Source: Opitutus sp. (GTDB taxonomy: Bacteria; Verrucomicrobiota; Verrucomicrobiae; Opitutales; Opitutaceae). Taken from it: a stretch of DNA of 64,000 nt. The position numbers and the translations under genes are program-made. The stretch lies in assembly GCA_009695065.1 (NCBI GenBank), contig SIBR01000002.1, forward strand, positions 132,267-196,266, written 5' to 3'. A model generated the notes under the pieces. It saw only the letters and a list, made by a program, of their open reading frames with translations, had not been told where the DNA came from and made no database searches. This document shows, piece after piece, positions 17,665 through 28,300 of this stretch; position 1 is the first letter of the stretch; each line of letters starts with the position of its first letter.

Positions 17665-18519
17665 ATGATCATCGACGTTCATTCCCACGCCTGGAATTTT
17701 CCCGCCGACTTTTCGGCCGATTTCATCCGCCAGGCGGGCCGGGCGCGGCCGGGCCATGCCGTGGATTTCACGGCGCGTTACGAGGCCTATCGCGCGACGG
17801 CGCCGGCCGACACCTACACGGTCGTGTTCGGCGGAAAGGCCCGGCTCAGCGGACTGTGGATCGATGACCGCACGGTGGCGGAGTTTGTCGCGCAGGATCC
17901 GGCGCGGCTGATCGGGTTTCTCTCGATCGACCCGACGCAGCCGGAGTGGGAGCGCGAGCTGGCGGTGGGCCACGAGGAGCTCGGTCTGCGCGGCATCAAG
18001 CTGCTGCCGATGTACGCGGGTTTCAGCCCCGACGACGAAAGGCTGGAGCCGTTGTGGCGGTACGCGGAGCGCCACGGGCTGCCGGTGCTGTTGCACATGG
18101 GCACGACGTTCATCACGCAGGCGCCGCTGAAATACACGCTGCCGCATTTGATCGAGCCGGTGGCGGTGAAGCATCCGGGCGTGAAGATCATCCTCGCGCA
18201 CCTCGGGCATCCGTATGAAGGCGACTGCATCGTGACGATCCGCAAGCACGAGAATGTTTTCGCCGATGTCAGCGCGCTGCACTACCGCCCGTGGCAGCTC
18301 TACAACAGCCTGATGCTCGCGCAGGAGTATGGCGTGTGGTCGAAGCTGCTTTTTGGCACGGATTTTCCCTTCACGACGGTCAATGCCTCGATCGCCGGAA
18401 TTCGCGCGCTCAACGACATGCTGGAAGGCACCAAGCTGCCGCGGCTCGATCCGGCCCAGATCGAGGCGATGATTCACCGCGACAGTTTGAACCTGCTCGG
18501 GTTGAAGGCGGGCGCGTGA
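17665..18519 (+). CDS. Amidohydrolase-2 family protein (possible lactonase/decarboxylase)
   Basis: A 284-residue cytoplasmic TIM-barrel hydrolase. Visible features are the metal-binding HxH at the N-terminus (MIIDVHSHAWNF), GIKLLPMYAGFSP, VLLHMGTTF, IILAHLGHPYEGD and LLFGTDFPF (the barrel-end aspartate). There is no signal peptide. Given the neighbouring DapA-like lyase and MFS transporter, a lactonase step in a sugar-acid pathway is plausible. Amidohydrolase-2 enzymes also include decarboxylases, so the exact reaction is open. Confidence 0.85.
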   Translation: MIIDVHSHAWNFPADFSADFIRQAGRARPGHAVDFTARYEAYRATAPADTYTVVFGGKARLSGLWIDDRTVAEFVAQDPARLIGFLSIDPTQPEWERELAVGHEELGLRGIKLLPMYAGFSPDDERLEPLWRYAERHGLPVLLHMGTTFITQAPLKYTLPHLIEPVAVKHPGVKIILAHLGHPYEGDCIVTIRKHENVFADVSALHYRPWQLYNSLMLAQEYGVWSKLLFGTDFPFTTVNASIAGIRALNDMLEGTKLPRLDPAQIEAMIHRDSLNLLGLKAGA

Positions 18520-18783
18520 AGTCGCTTCCGATTTCATTGGCGGCTCCGCCCTGGCGTCGATCCACACCGAAACGAACCTGAACTATCCATGCAGAAGATT
18601 TCCCGCGAATATCGCGGATTCACGCGGATCCCAGGGACGAAGCAGGAAATATCCGGGTTGCAGGGTGAGTCACGCGGTCCGCGGCTTGGGGATTTCCAAG
18701 GTAATTTATTCGCGTTTCTTCGCATTATTCGCGGGGAACTGAAATGTTCCGGCTGAGCCCGTTTGCTTTCCCCCTCCCCAAAA
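18520..18783. other. Intergenic region with extragenic inverted-repeat element
   Basis: No gene is seen here. The region holds a repeat-like element (18602-18735) described separately, rich in CGCGAAT/ATTCGCG words. No start-proximal promoter can be read with confidence for the MFS gene. Confidence 0.5.
18602..18735. repeat. Extragenic palindromic-type element (CCCGCGAATA … TATTCGCGGG)
   Basis: Perfect 10-bp arms CCCGCGAATA (18602-18611) and TATTCGCGGG (18726-18735) flank a region with further CGCGGATTCACGCGGAT and TTCGCGTTTCTTCGC words. This composition is common in intergenic repeat elements of environmental bacteria. No second copy is visible in the window. Confidence 0.45.
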
Positions 18784-20064
18784 ATGCCCCCCACCCATAC
18801 CCGTTTCCTTGCCCTCGCCGGCCTCTGCATGGCGGCGGTGCTGGCCTACATCACGCGCAATGCCCTCGGGGTGGCGGAGAGCACGGTGCGGGCCGACCTC
18901 GCGCTGACGAAGGAGCAGACGGGCTGGCTGATGAGCATGTTTTTCTGGCCCTACGCGCTGTTTCAAATTCCCGGGGCCTGGGTGGGCCAGCGCCTCGGTG
19001 AGCGGCGGGCGCTGCCGTTGTTCGGCGTCCTGTGGTCGATCGCGTCGGCTGGGCTAGCGGCGGGCACCTATGGGATCATGGTGATCATGCGCATGGCGAT
19101 GGGCGTGGCCCAGGCCGGTTTGGTTCCCGGATGCATGGGTGTGATCTCGCGCTGGATTCCGCGCACGGGGCAGGGCTTTGCCGCGGGTTCGCTCGGGGGC
19201 TTCATGTCGGTGGGCGGGGTGATCGCGGCGCCGCTCACGGCGTGGCTGATCGTGGCCTGCGGCTGGCGGTGGGCGTTCGCGTTGTATGCCATTCCGGGAA
19301 TCCTCTGGGCGGCGTGGTTTCGCGGGTGGTTTCGCAACCAGCCCGCGGAGCATCCGCGCGTCAACGCGGCGGAGTTGGAACTGATTCAGGCCGGCTCTCC
19401 GGTGCCGGTGGCCGGATCGGCCTCGGGTGAAAAAACCGTGCCGTGGGCGCAAATCCTGACGAGTCCCGCGATGGGCTGGATCTGCGCTCAGCAGTTTTTC
19501 CGCGCGGCGGGCTACATCTTTTTCAGCACTTGGTTCGCGACGTATCTCCAGGAGGCCCGCGGGGTGAAGCTCATCAGTTCCGCCCTGTTGACCATGCTGC
19601 CGCTGCTCGCCGACGTCGGGGGCAGCCTCCTCGGCGGAGCGCTGTCGGATGCGGTGCTGCGGCGCACGGGCAGCGTGAAACTGGCGCGCCGGGGCCTGTC
19701 CATCGCCGCGATGCTGGTGTGCGCGCTGCTGACGTTCTCGGCCTACTTTTTCACCGATGTGTATGTCATCGTGCTGATCATCAGTGCGGGGACCTTTGTG
19801 GCCGCGATCGGCAATCCCTGTTCCTGCGCAATGACGATGACTATGGGCGGGAGCCACGTCGCCACCGTCATGAGCATGATGAACATGAGCGGGAATCTGG
19901 GCGCGGCGCTGTTTCCGCTCGCGGTGCCGGCGCTGCTGGCGGCCACGGGCAGCTGGAACGCGGTGTTGCTCGGTTTCGGCGGACTCTATGTCGCGGCCGC
20001 AGTGTGCTGGTGCTTCCTGAAGGTCGAGGGCACCGTCATGGACCAGGCGCTTGTCAAACGCTGA
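18784..20064 (+). CDS. MFS transporter, anion/sugar-acid (ACS-like) type
   Basis: A 426-residue major facilitator with about 12 membrane segments. The segments AAVLAYITRNALGVAE, GWLMSMFFWPYALFQIPG, a basic loop GERRALPLF and RMAMGVAQAGLVPG are typical of the anion:cation symporter group that includes glucarate, galactonate and tartrate carriers. Start ATG 18784 is preferred over the upstream ATG 18763 because the membrane domain follows directly. Its position after a DapA-like lyase and an amidohydrolase suggests it imports an organic or sugar acid. Confidence 0.87.
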   Translation: MPPTHTRFLALAGLCMAAVLAYITRNALGVAESTVRADLALTKEQTGWLMSMFFWPYALFQIPGAWVGQRLGERRALPLFGVLWSIASAGLAAGTYGIMVIMRMAMGVAQAGLVPGCMGVISRWIPRTGQGFAAGSLGGFMSVGGVIAAPLTAWLIVACGWRWAFALYAIPGILWAAWFRGWFRNQPAEHPRVNAAELELIQAGSPVPVAGSASGEKTVPWAQILTSPAMGWICAQQFFRAAGYIFFSTWFATYLQEARGVKLISSALLTMLPLLADVGGSLLGGALSDAVLRRTGSVKLARRGLSIAAMLVCALLTFSAYFFTDVYVIVLIISAGTFVAAIGNPCSCAMTMTMGGSHVATVMSMMNMSGNLGAALFPLAVPALLAATGSWNAVLLGFGGLYVAAAVCWCFLKVEGTVMDQALVKR

Positions 20065-20197
20065 AGGAACGGGAAGTCGGGCGCGACCGGACCGCGGCCG
20101 CAAGTTCCAGTTGCGGGCGGCGCAGAAACCGATTGATTCCCACCTCGAGTCCCAACCCCACCCACGTTCCGCTCAGCTCCGATCCGGGCACATTTCC

Positions 20198-23100
20198 ATG
20201 CGGTTTCCCTTTTCCTGCCTCTTCGTCGTGTCCGCGGCACTCCTGCCGCTGGGGGCGCGGGGGGCGGCAGCGTCCGACCTCCCCGATTTCACGCGGCAGA
20301 TCCGGCCCATCCTCTCGGACAAGTGTTTCCGCTGCCACGGTCCGGACGAGGATGAGCGCAAGGGGGGCGACGACGGGCTGCGGCTCGACACCCCGGACGG
20401 TGCGCAGGTGGATCTCGGCGGTTACAAAGCCATCGTGCCGGGTAATCCGGCAAAGAGCGAAATCCTCAGCCGTATGCTGTCGGAGGATCCCGAGGAACGC
20501 ATGCCGCCGCGCAAGACAGGCAAGGCGGTCACGCCGCAGGAAGTCGATCTGATCAAGCGCTGGATCGCGGGCGGCGCCAAATACTCGCGCCATTGGAGCT
20601 ACGAGAAACCGGTGCGTGCCCCGTTGCCCAAAGTGAAGGCCAAGGGTTGGACCAAGGGAACGGTGGACCAATTCATTCTGGCAAAATTAGAGAAAGAAGG
20701 CCTGCGCCCGCAGCCCGAGGCCGACCGGCCGGCATTGGCGCGCCGCGTGGCGCTGGATCTCACCGGCCTGACGCCCACGATCGAGGAAGTCGACGCCTTC
20801 GTCGCGGACCGCAGCCCGGCCGCCTACGAGCGTTTCGTCGACCGGCAGCTGGCCAAGCCGGCTTATGGCGAGCATTGGGCGCGGGCGTGGCTGGATCTCG
20901 CGCGTTACGCCGACTCCAAGGGTTACGCCGACGACCAACCGCGCAGCATCTGGAAATATCGCGACTACGTGATCGACGCGTTCAACCGCAACCTGCCGTT
21001 CGACCGGTTCACGATCGAGCAGATCGCTGGCGACCTCCTGCCGAATCCGACCGAGGAGCAGCTTTTTGCCACGGGCTTTCATCGCAACACGATGAACAAC
21101 ACCGAGGGCGGCACCGACGATGAGGAGTTTCGCAATGCGGCGGTGGTCGACCGGGTCAATACCTCCATGGTGGTCTGGATGGGGAGTTCGATCGCGTGCG
21201 CGCAATGTCACACCCACAAATACGATCCGCTCACCAACAAGGAATATTTCCAGCTCCTCGCGATCTTCAACCAGAGCGAGGACGCCGACCGGAGCGACGA
21301 AACGCCGATCCTCGAATTCTATACCGACGCGCAGAAGGCGCAGCGGGCCGATTGGGAAAACGAGATCGCGGCCCTCGACCGGACGCTGGTGGCGGCCCGC
21401 TCCACCCATGTCGCCGCGGCGGAAAAATGGGCGGCCGAGTTTCCCGCCCGGCTCGACTGGCAGTATCTTAAACCCGCCGCGGTGAAATCCGCGGGCAAGG
21501 CGGAAGTCACGGTGCAGGATGACGGCACCGTGGTCGTGGCGCCGGGGCAGAAGAAGGACACTTATACGGTCGAAGTCCCCGTGGCCGAGGGCACCACCGT
21601 CGCGGCGCTGCGCTTGGAGGCGCTGCCGGACGAGGCGTTGCCGGGCAAGGGCGCGGGTGGGGCGGAGGGCAACTTTGTCGTCACGCGCGTGCGCGCCGGC
21701 ATCAAACCCGCGGAACCGATCCGCCGCGCTCGTTACGTTCGGGTCGAACTGCCGGGCAAGGACCGGACGCTGCAACTCGCCGAGGTGGAGGTTTTCAGCA
21801 ACGGACAGAATGTGGCGGCGAGTGGCGTGGCTTCGCAGAGCTCGACGGCCGAGGGCGCCGAAGCGGGCCGGGCGATCGATGGCCGGACCGACGGGGATTT
21901 CGCGAAAAATTCCGTGACGCAGACAGCGAGCAGCGAGAATCCCTGGTGGGAGCTCGATCTCAATTCCGTTCAGGCGTTGGAGCGAATTGTGGTCTGGGGC
22001 CGGACCGGGGCGGAAGCGACGCCCGCGGGCCTGCGGGTGAGCCTGCTCGATGAGCAGAAAAAGCCGGTTTGGGAACTGGCCGCCCGGGACGCGCCCCGGC
22101 CCAGCCGGGTGTTCGATCTCGGCGATCCGGTGGAGCTCAAACTGAGCCGCGTGGTCGTCGATTTTGCTCAAGCGGAATTCGACGAGTCGTTCATCATAAC
22201 GGATCAGGAACCGAAGACACCCAATCCGCGAAAGAAGACGGCGCTCAAGCGGGGGTGGGGCGTCGAGGGATCCGTGGGCAAAACGCACACGCTTTCGGTC
22301 CAGCCGGCGAAGCCGTTCACGCTGCAGCCCGGCGAGAAACTGGTGGTCACCCTTGAGCAGCAGTCGGCGGTCGAAAACGCCACGCTCAATCGTTTCCGGA
22401 TCGGGACCACCTCCGACCCGCGCAGCAGTGAACATTTGCGTTTGCCGGCGGCGGAGCTCGCCGCGCTGCAGCTTTCCGCGGTGGAACGCGACGCGGCGCA
22501 GACCGCGTTGTTGCTCGATTATTATGTCCGCCAGGTCGCGCCCGAGCTCAAGGAGCCGCGCGATCGCCTGGCGACGCTGCACCGTTCCATCGAGGAGATG
22601 CCGGTCAACTCATCCCCGATCATGCGCGAACTCGCGGCGGACCAGCAGCGCAAGACTCACATCCAGCTTCGCGGCAATTTCCGCGCGCTGGACGAGGAAG
22701 TGTCCCCGGGCGTGCCGGCGGCCTTTCCGCCCCTGCCGGCTGGCGCCCCGGTTAACCGCCTGACCTTTGCCCGGTGGCTGGTCGACGAAAACAATCCGCT
22801 CACGGCGCGCGTGCAGGCGAACCGTCTGTGGGAGGCGATTTTTGGAATCGGCCTCGTGCGGACATCGGAAGAATTTGGCTCGCAGGGCGAACTGCCCACG
22901 CACCCCGAGCTCCTCGACTGGCTCGCGTGCGAGCTCGTCGACGGCAAGTGGGACATGAAGCGTCTTCTCAAGACACTGGTGATATCGGCGGCCTACCGGC
23001 AGAGTTCGAAGGTCACACCCGAGGCGCTGGCGGCGGATCCGGAAAACCGGCTGGTCTCACGCGGTCCCCGCTTCCGGCTTGGAGCTGAAGTGGTGCGTGA

Positions 23101-23692
23101 TCAGGCGCTGGCGGTGAGCGGTTTGTTGAGCGCAAAGATGCACGGCCCCTCGGGCCGGCCCTACCAGCCGGCCTTCGACCTGCGAGCGGCGTTCGGGTCC
23201 GCCCTCGATTGGAAGCCCAGCGCGGGCGAGGATCGCTACCGGCGCGGGCTCTACACCGAGTGGCGCCGCAGCAGCCCCTATCCCTCGATGGTCACGTTCG
23301 ACGCGCCTAACCGCGAAATCTGCACGTTGCGCCGCAACCGCAGCAACACGCCGCTCCAGGCGCTGGTGACCTTGAACGACCCCGTTTACGTCGAGGCGGC
23401 CCAGGCGCTCGCGCGGCTCATCGCCGTCGGCGATCATTCCGTGGCGGCCAGGATCCACGATGGGTTTCGCCGCGTGCTGGCGCGTCCGCCGACCGACGCC
23501 GAGGTGCAGGAAGTAGCGGCGCTGTACAAGAATGCCGCCGCGACCTATGCCGCCGCGCCCGACCAGGCCGCGGCCCTGATCGCCAACCCGGACAATCCCC
23601 CGCCCGCCGGAATTCCGCCGGCGGAGCTGGCGGCCTGGACGGCCGTGGCTAATGTCTTGCTCAATCTCGACGAGACGCTGATGAAGCGCTGA
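20198..23692 (+). CDS. Secreted PSCyt1-DUF1549-DUF1553 protein with discoidin-like insert
   Basis: A 1164-residue protein starting at ATG 20198 with a signal peptide (about 1-25). It has a cytochrome-like domain with CFRCH (43-47), then DUF1549 with a second CxxCH (CAQCH, 334-338), a middle F5/8-type C (discoidin) domain (RYVRVELPG … NPWWELDLNS) and a C-terminal DUF1553 (LTARVQANRLWEAIFGIGLV … RGLYTEWRRSSPYPS). These proteins occur almost only in Planctomycetes and Verrucomicrobia and are usually paired with DUF1501 proteins, as here (10 bp to the next gene). Binding of haem at the CxxCH sites is family inference. The biochemical role is unknown; polysaccharide-related and redox roles have been proposed for relatives. 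Confidence 0.92.
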   Translation: MRFPFSCLFVVSAALLPLGARGAAASDLPDFTRQIRPILSDKCFRCHGPDEDERKGGDDGLRLDTPDGAQVDLGGYKAIVPGNPAKSEILSRMLSEDPEERMPPRKTGKAVTPQEVDLIKRWIAGGAKYSRHWSYEKPVRAPLPKVKAKGWTKGTVDQFILAKLEKEGLRPQPEADRPALARRVALDLTGLTPTIEEVDAFVADRSPAAYERFVDRQLAKPAYGEHWARAWLDLARYADSKGYADDQPRSIWKYRDYVIDAFNRNLPFDRFTIEQIAGDLLPNPTEEQLFATGFHRNTMNNTEGGTDDEEFRNAAVVDRVNTSMVVWMGSSIACAQCHTHKYDPLTNKEYFQLLAIFNQSEDADRSDETPILEFYTDAQKAQRADWENEIAALDRTLVAARSTHVAAAEKWAAEFPARLDWQYLKPAAVKSAGKAEVTVQDDGTVVVAPGQKKDTYTVEVPVAEGTTVAALRLEALPDEALPGKGAGGAEGNFVVTRVRAGIKPAEPIRRARYVRVELPGKDRTLQLAEVEVFSNGQNVAASGVASQSSTAEGAEAGRAIDGRTDGDFAKNSVTQTASSENPWWELDLNSVQALERIVVWGRTGAEATPAGLRVSLLDEQKKPVWELAARDAPRPSRVFDLGDPVELKLSRVVVDFAQAEFDESFIITDQEPKTPNPRKKTALKRGWGVEGSVGKTHTLSVQPAKPFTLQPGEKLVVTLEQQSAVENATLNRFRIGTTSDPRSSEHLRLPAAELAALQLSAVERDAAQTALLLDYYVRQVAPELKEPRDRLATLHRSIEEMPVNSSPIMRELAADQQRKTHIQLRGNFRALDEEVSPGVPAAFPPLPAGAPVNRLTFARWLVDENNPLTARVQANRLWEAIFGIGLVRTSEEFGSQGELPTHPELLDWLACELVDGKWDMKRLLKTLVISAAYRQSSKVTPEALAADPENRLVSRGPRFRLGAEVVRDQALAVSGLLSAKMHGPSGRPYQPAFDLRAAFGSALDWKPSAGEDRYRRGLYTEWRRSSPYPSMVTFDAPNREICTLRRNRSNTPLQALVTLNDPVYVEAAQALARLIAVGDHSVAARIHDGFRRVLARPPTDAEVQEVAALYKNAAATYAAAPDQAAALIANPDNPPPAGIPPAELAAWTAVANVLLNLDETLMKR

Positions 23693-23702
23693 GCGCCGCC
23701 CC

Positions 23703-25157
23703 ATGAATCTCCCGCTGCAACAGCTCCAGCACCAGACCCGGCGCCAGTTCCTGCGCAACGTCGGCCAGTTCAGCCTCGGGGCGATCGCGATGGAAGCGCT
23801 GCTGTCCCGCCCGGCGTCGGCCGGCCCCGCCGCCGCGCGCAATCCCCTGGCTCCGCATGCGCCGCATTTTGCGCCGAAGGTCAAACGCGTCATCTACCTG
23901 CACATGTCCGGCGGGCCGCCGCACCTCGACCTCTTCGACTACAAGCCGGAACTGGTGAAGTTCGACGGCCAGCTGGCGCCCGATGCGTTTATCAAGGGCA
24001 AAAAATTCGCCTTCACCACGGGCACCCCGAAGCTCATGGGCACGCCGCGGACGTTTGCCCAGTACGGCAAGGGTGGCATCTGGATGTCCGACGCGATTCC
24101 GAATTTTCAGACGATCGCCGACGAGTTGTGCGTGATCAAGTCGATGAACAGCGACCAGTTCAACCACACGCCGGCCGAGCTGTTGCTGTTCACTGGGTCG
24201 CCGCGATCGGGCCGGCCCTCGATGGGTTCTTGGGTCACCTACGGGCTTGGTTCCGAAAACGAAAACCTGCCCGGGTTTGTGGTGCTGATCAGCAGTGGCG
24301 TGCAACCCAGCGCGGGGCAGGCCGCGTGGGGCACGGGTTTCCTGCCGTCGGTTTTTCAAGGCGTGCAATGTCGCTCGAAGGGCGACCCGGTCCTCTACGT
24401 TGGCGATCCTCCCGGCATGGACCGGGCGATGCGGCGGCAGACGCTCGATGCGTTGCGCGCGCTCAACGAGCTGCAGGCGAAGGAACTCGGCCACCCGGAG
24501 ACCGCCACGCGCATCGCGCAGTACGAACTCGCGTTTCGCATGCAGGCCAGCGTGCCGGAAGTGATGGATATTTCGCGCGAATCGCCGGCCACGCTGGAGG
24601 CGTACGGCGCGAAGCCGGGCGAGGCGAGCTTTGCCAACAACTGCCTCCTCGGGCGGCGGCTGCTCGAGCAGGGCGTGCGCTTTGTGCAGCTCTTCGACTG
24701 GGGCTGGGATTTTCACGGGACCACCCCGCGGGAGGATATCCGCCATGGCCTGACCGAGAAGATGGCGCGGACGGACAAGCCGGTGACGGCGCTCATCCGC
24801 GATCTCAAGGAGCGCGGGCTGCTCGACGACACGCTGGTCATCTGGGGCGGCGAATTTGGGCGCACGCCTTTCCGGGAAGGCCGGACATCGACCGGCGACA
24901 TCATGGGGCGGGATCACTTTCCGGACGCATATTCGCTTTTCCTTGCGGGCGGTGGCGTCAAACGCGGCCTGAGCTACGGCCAGACCGACGAACTCGGCTT
25001 CGGCATCGTCGAGAACAAGGTGCACGTGCACGACCTGCAGGCGACGATCCTGCACCTGCTGGGCTTCGATCACACCGCGCTGACGTTCCGCTTCCAGGGT
25101 CGTGACTACCGCCTCACCGATGTGCATGGCCAAGTGGTCAAAGACATCCTGGTGTGA
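23703..25157 (+). CDS. Tat-exported DUF1501 (sulfatase-fold-like) protein
   Basis: A 484-residue protein with a Tat signal (TRRQFLRNVGQFSLG). The mature protein has the DUF1501 signature segments YLHMSGGPPHLDLFDYKP, CVIKSMNSDQFNHTPAE, RPSMGSWVTYGLGSEN and VIWGGEFGRTPFREG. DUF1501 proteins share the alkaline phosphatase-like fold with sulfatases, but no catalytic nucleophile can be named from this sequence. It starts 10 bp after the PSCyt/DUF1553 gene and is almost certainly co-transcribed with it, so the two probably act as partners outside the cytoplasm. Confidence 0.92.
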   Translation: MNLPLQQLQHQTRRQFLRNVGQFSLGAIAMEALLSRPASAGPAAARNPLAPHAPHFAPKVKRVIYLHMSGGPPHLDLFDYKPELVKFDGQLAPDAFIKGKKFAFTTGTPKLMGTPRTFAQYGKGGIWMSDAIPNFQTIADELCVIKSMNSDQFNHTPAELLLFTGSPRSGRPSMGSWVTYGLGSENENLPGFVVLISSGVQPSAGQAAWGTGFLPSVFQGVQCRSKGDPVLYVGDPPGMDRAMRRQTLDALRALNELQAKELGHPETATRIAQYELAFRMQASVPEVMDISRESPATLEAYGAKPGEASFANNCLLGRRLLEQGVRFVQLFDWGWDFHGTTPREDIRHGLTEKMARTDKPVTALIRDLKERGLLDDTLVIWGGEFGRTPFREGRTSTGDIMGRDHFPDAYSLFLAGGGVKRGLSYGQTDELGFGIVENKVHVHDLQATILHLLGFDHTALTFRFQGRDYRLTDVHGQVVKDILV

Positions 25158-25321
25158 GGCCGGGGGGCCGGATCGTTGCCCCGCGGGATCCGGGCGCGAC
25201 TCCAAGCGCGCCGTTGCACTTGAAAATAAAATGGGTTTTGTGAAGGGGCCTTCGACGGTTGTGACTGCCTTTCGCCTTACCCCACCTTCATGCGGACTAC
25301 CTGCCCCTTCACGCCCATCTC

Positions 25322-28300
25322 GTGAGAACGCCGGCTAAAGTTTTCCTTTGCCGCGGTTTCAGGGCAGCCCTCGGAGTTGCCGGCGGGTTCGTCGCTTTCC
25401 TGCTGCTGGCGTTGCTCACAGGGAGTTCGATTCGGGCGGCCGCGGCCGCCAAGGCTCCAGTCAATCTCGCGCAACTGCCGGCGCCGGTCCGGGGGCCGGT
25501 CGACTACGCGAAGGACATCCAGCCGATCCTCGCGAAGAACTGCTATGCGTGTCACGGGGCGGAGAAGCAGAAGAGCGGGTTGCGGCTCGATCGCAAAGCT
25601 GACGCGCTGCTCGGCGGCGATTCCGGGAAGATCATTCTGCCGGGCAAAAGCGCCGAGAGCATTTTGATTCACAACGTGGCGGGCCTCGATCCCGACACGA
25701 TCATGCCTCCGGAGGACGAGCGGTTGACCGCGGCGGAAATCGGCAAGTTGCGCGCGTGGATCGACGCGGGGGCGGTCTGGCCGGACGACGCACCCGCGTC
25801 CGCGGGCAAGGACGCGCGCCATTGGGCCTTCAAGCCAGCGGAGCGTGCGTCGGTGCCGCGGGTGAAAGACAAGACGTGGATTCGCAACCCGATCGACGCG
25901 TTCGTGCTGGCGCGGCTGGAGAAGGAGAAAATCGCGCCGTCGCCGGAGGCCGGCCGGCCGGCGCTGTTGCGGCGGCTTAGCCTGGATTTGCTCGGCCTGC
26001 TGCCCACCCCGGAGGAGGCGGTCGCGTTTGCGAACGACACGCGCCCCGATACCTACGAGCGCGTGGTCGACCGCCTGCTGGCGTCGCCGCATTTCGGCGA
26101 ACGCTGGGGCCGGCACTGGCTCGACCTCGCCCGCTACGCCGACAGCGACGGCTACGAGGCCGACCGGCCGCGACCCTACGCTTATCTTTTCCGCGATTGG
26201 GTGATCGACGCGATCAACCGTGACCTGCCGTTCGACCAGTTTACGATCGAACAACTCGCGGGGGACTTGCTGCCCAACGCCTCCGACCAGCAAAAGCGCG
26301 CCACCGGGTTTCACCGGCAGACGCTGACGAATCGCGAGGGGGGCGTGGACAAGGAGGAGTTCCGCACCAAGGCCACGGTCGACCGCGTCAGCACGACGGG
26401 CGCCGCCTGGCTCGGCCTCACGGTCGGCTGCGCCGAATGCCACACCCACAAATTCGACCCGATCACGCAGCGGGAATTCTACCAGCTCTACGCCTTCTTC
26501 AACAACGCCTCGGAAAAGGACATCCCGGCGCCGCGGCCGGAGGAACTTGCCGCCTACGAGCGGCAGATGAAAACGTGGGAAGCGAAAGAAACCGAATTGG
26601 AACCGGCCTTGCAGGCCTACCTCCAGGGCATCGCGGAGACGAAACTGCCGGAGTGGGAGCGCACCCTCAAGCGGCCGTCGGCCCGATGGTCGGTGCTGAC
26701 GCCGCAGAAAGTCCTCCACTCGATCGAGGACGTCGACACGCCGCTCAAGGCCGGCAAGGACCACACCATTTCGTCCCGGCCGAGGGATCCGCTGCACTCG
26801 CGCTTCACGATCGAAACCAAGGCGAGCCTGCAGGGCGTCACGGGATTCCGGGTCGAAGTGCTGGACGAACCGGGCAAGACGGTGGGCTTGGGGGCGAAGG
26901 GCGATTTCGCGCTGTCGGAATTCACGGTGGCGGTGCGGACCGGCGACGGCGAACCGCGCAAGGTCGAGCTGGCCTCGGCCGAGGCGGACTTCGCGGTCGC
27001 GGGCGGCGAGGCCGCGAAGGCGATCGATGGCGAGAACGAAACCGGCTGGAGCATCGGGCCCCAGACCCATCGCGATCACGTCATCGTTTTTGCGACGAAG
27101 ACGCCGCTGGATTTGCCCGCCGGCGCGACGCTGATCTTCCAGTTCGAGCACCACACCGTCGGCCTGATCAACCGGTTCCGCCTGGCGGCGACCACGTCCG
27201 CCGGCCCGCTGGAGCCCAGCACGCTGTCCGATGCGATCGGGGCGATTTTCGACACGCCGCGGGAGCAGCGAAGCGAAAGTCAGCACGCGGCCCTGCGCCG
27301 GTATTTTGGCGAACGCCTGGACGAGAAGGGCCGGGCACTGCGCGAGGGGATCACGGCGCACATGGCGAAGAAACCCAAGTTTCCGGAAACCACGGCGGCG
27401 ATTCTCGAGGCGGAGGAGCGCAAGACCCACGTGCATACCCGGGGCGATTTTCTGCGCCCGGGCGACGAAGTGGAGCCGGCCACGCTCCGGGTGCTGCATC
27501 CGTTTCATCCGCGCGGCGACAAGCCCGACCGGCTGGATTTGGCGCGCTGGCTGGTCGACCCGGCCAATCCGCTGACGCCGCGCGTGACGGTGAATCACGT
27601 TTGGAAAAATCTCTTCGGCCGCGCGCTGGTCTCGTCGGTGAACGATTTCGGCACGCGCGGGGAAAAGCCGTCGCACCCCGAATTGCTCGACTGGCTGGCG
27701 GTCACGTTCGCGTCCACGCCCAACGCGCAACTCGGCCTCGGCTGGAGCCGCAAGGCGCTGATCAGGCTGATCGTGACGTCGGCCGCCTACCGGCAGTCGT
27801 CGGCCACCCGGCTCGAGTTGGTCGCCCGCGACCCCAACAACGTGCTGCTCGCGCGGCAGAACCGTTTCCGCCTCGACGCGGAGAACGTCCGCGACATCTA
27901 CCTCGCGGCGTCCGGCCTGCTGAATCCGGCCATCGGTGGGCCGAGCATGCGCCCGCAACTGCCGGCGGACATCGCGGCGCTCGGTTACGCCAACTCGGTG
28001 AAATGGGAAGAGAGCAAGGGCGCGGAACGCTACCGGCGCGGGCTCTATATTTTTTTCCAGCGGACCGTGCCTTATCCGATGCTGATGACGTTCGACGCGC
28101 CGGACTCGAACACGACGTGCACGGCCCGCGAGCGTTCTAACACGCCGTTGCAGGCGCTGGCGCTGCTCAACGACCCCGTGTTTTTCGAATGCGCGCAGGC
28201 ACTCGGGTCCCGCGTGGCCGGCGAGCCGGTGCCCCCTGAGGAAAAGATGCGCCGCGCATTCCGGCTATGCCTCACGCGGGAGCCCAGCCCGGCCGAGTTG

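Noticed and set aside
25277..27958. 893-codon leftward open frame antisense to the second PSCyt gene
   Set aside because: A typical high-GC antisense shadow: no domains, and the plus-strand protein has strong family motifs.
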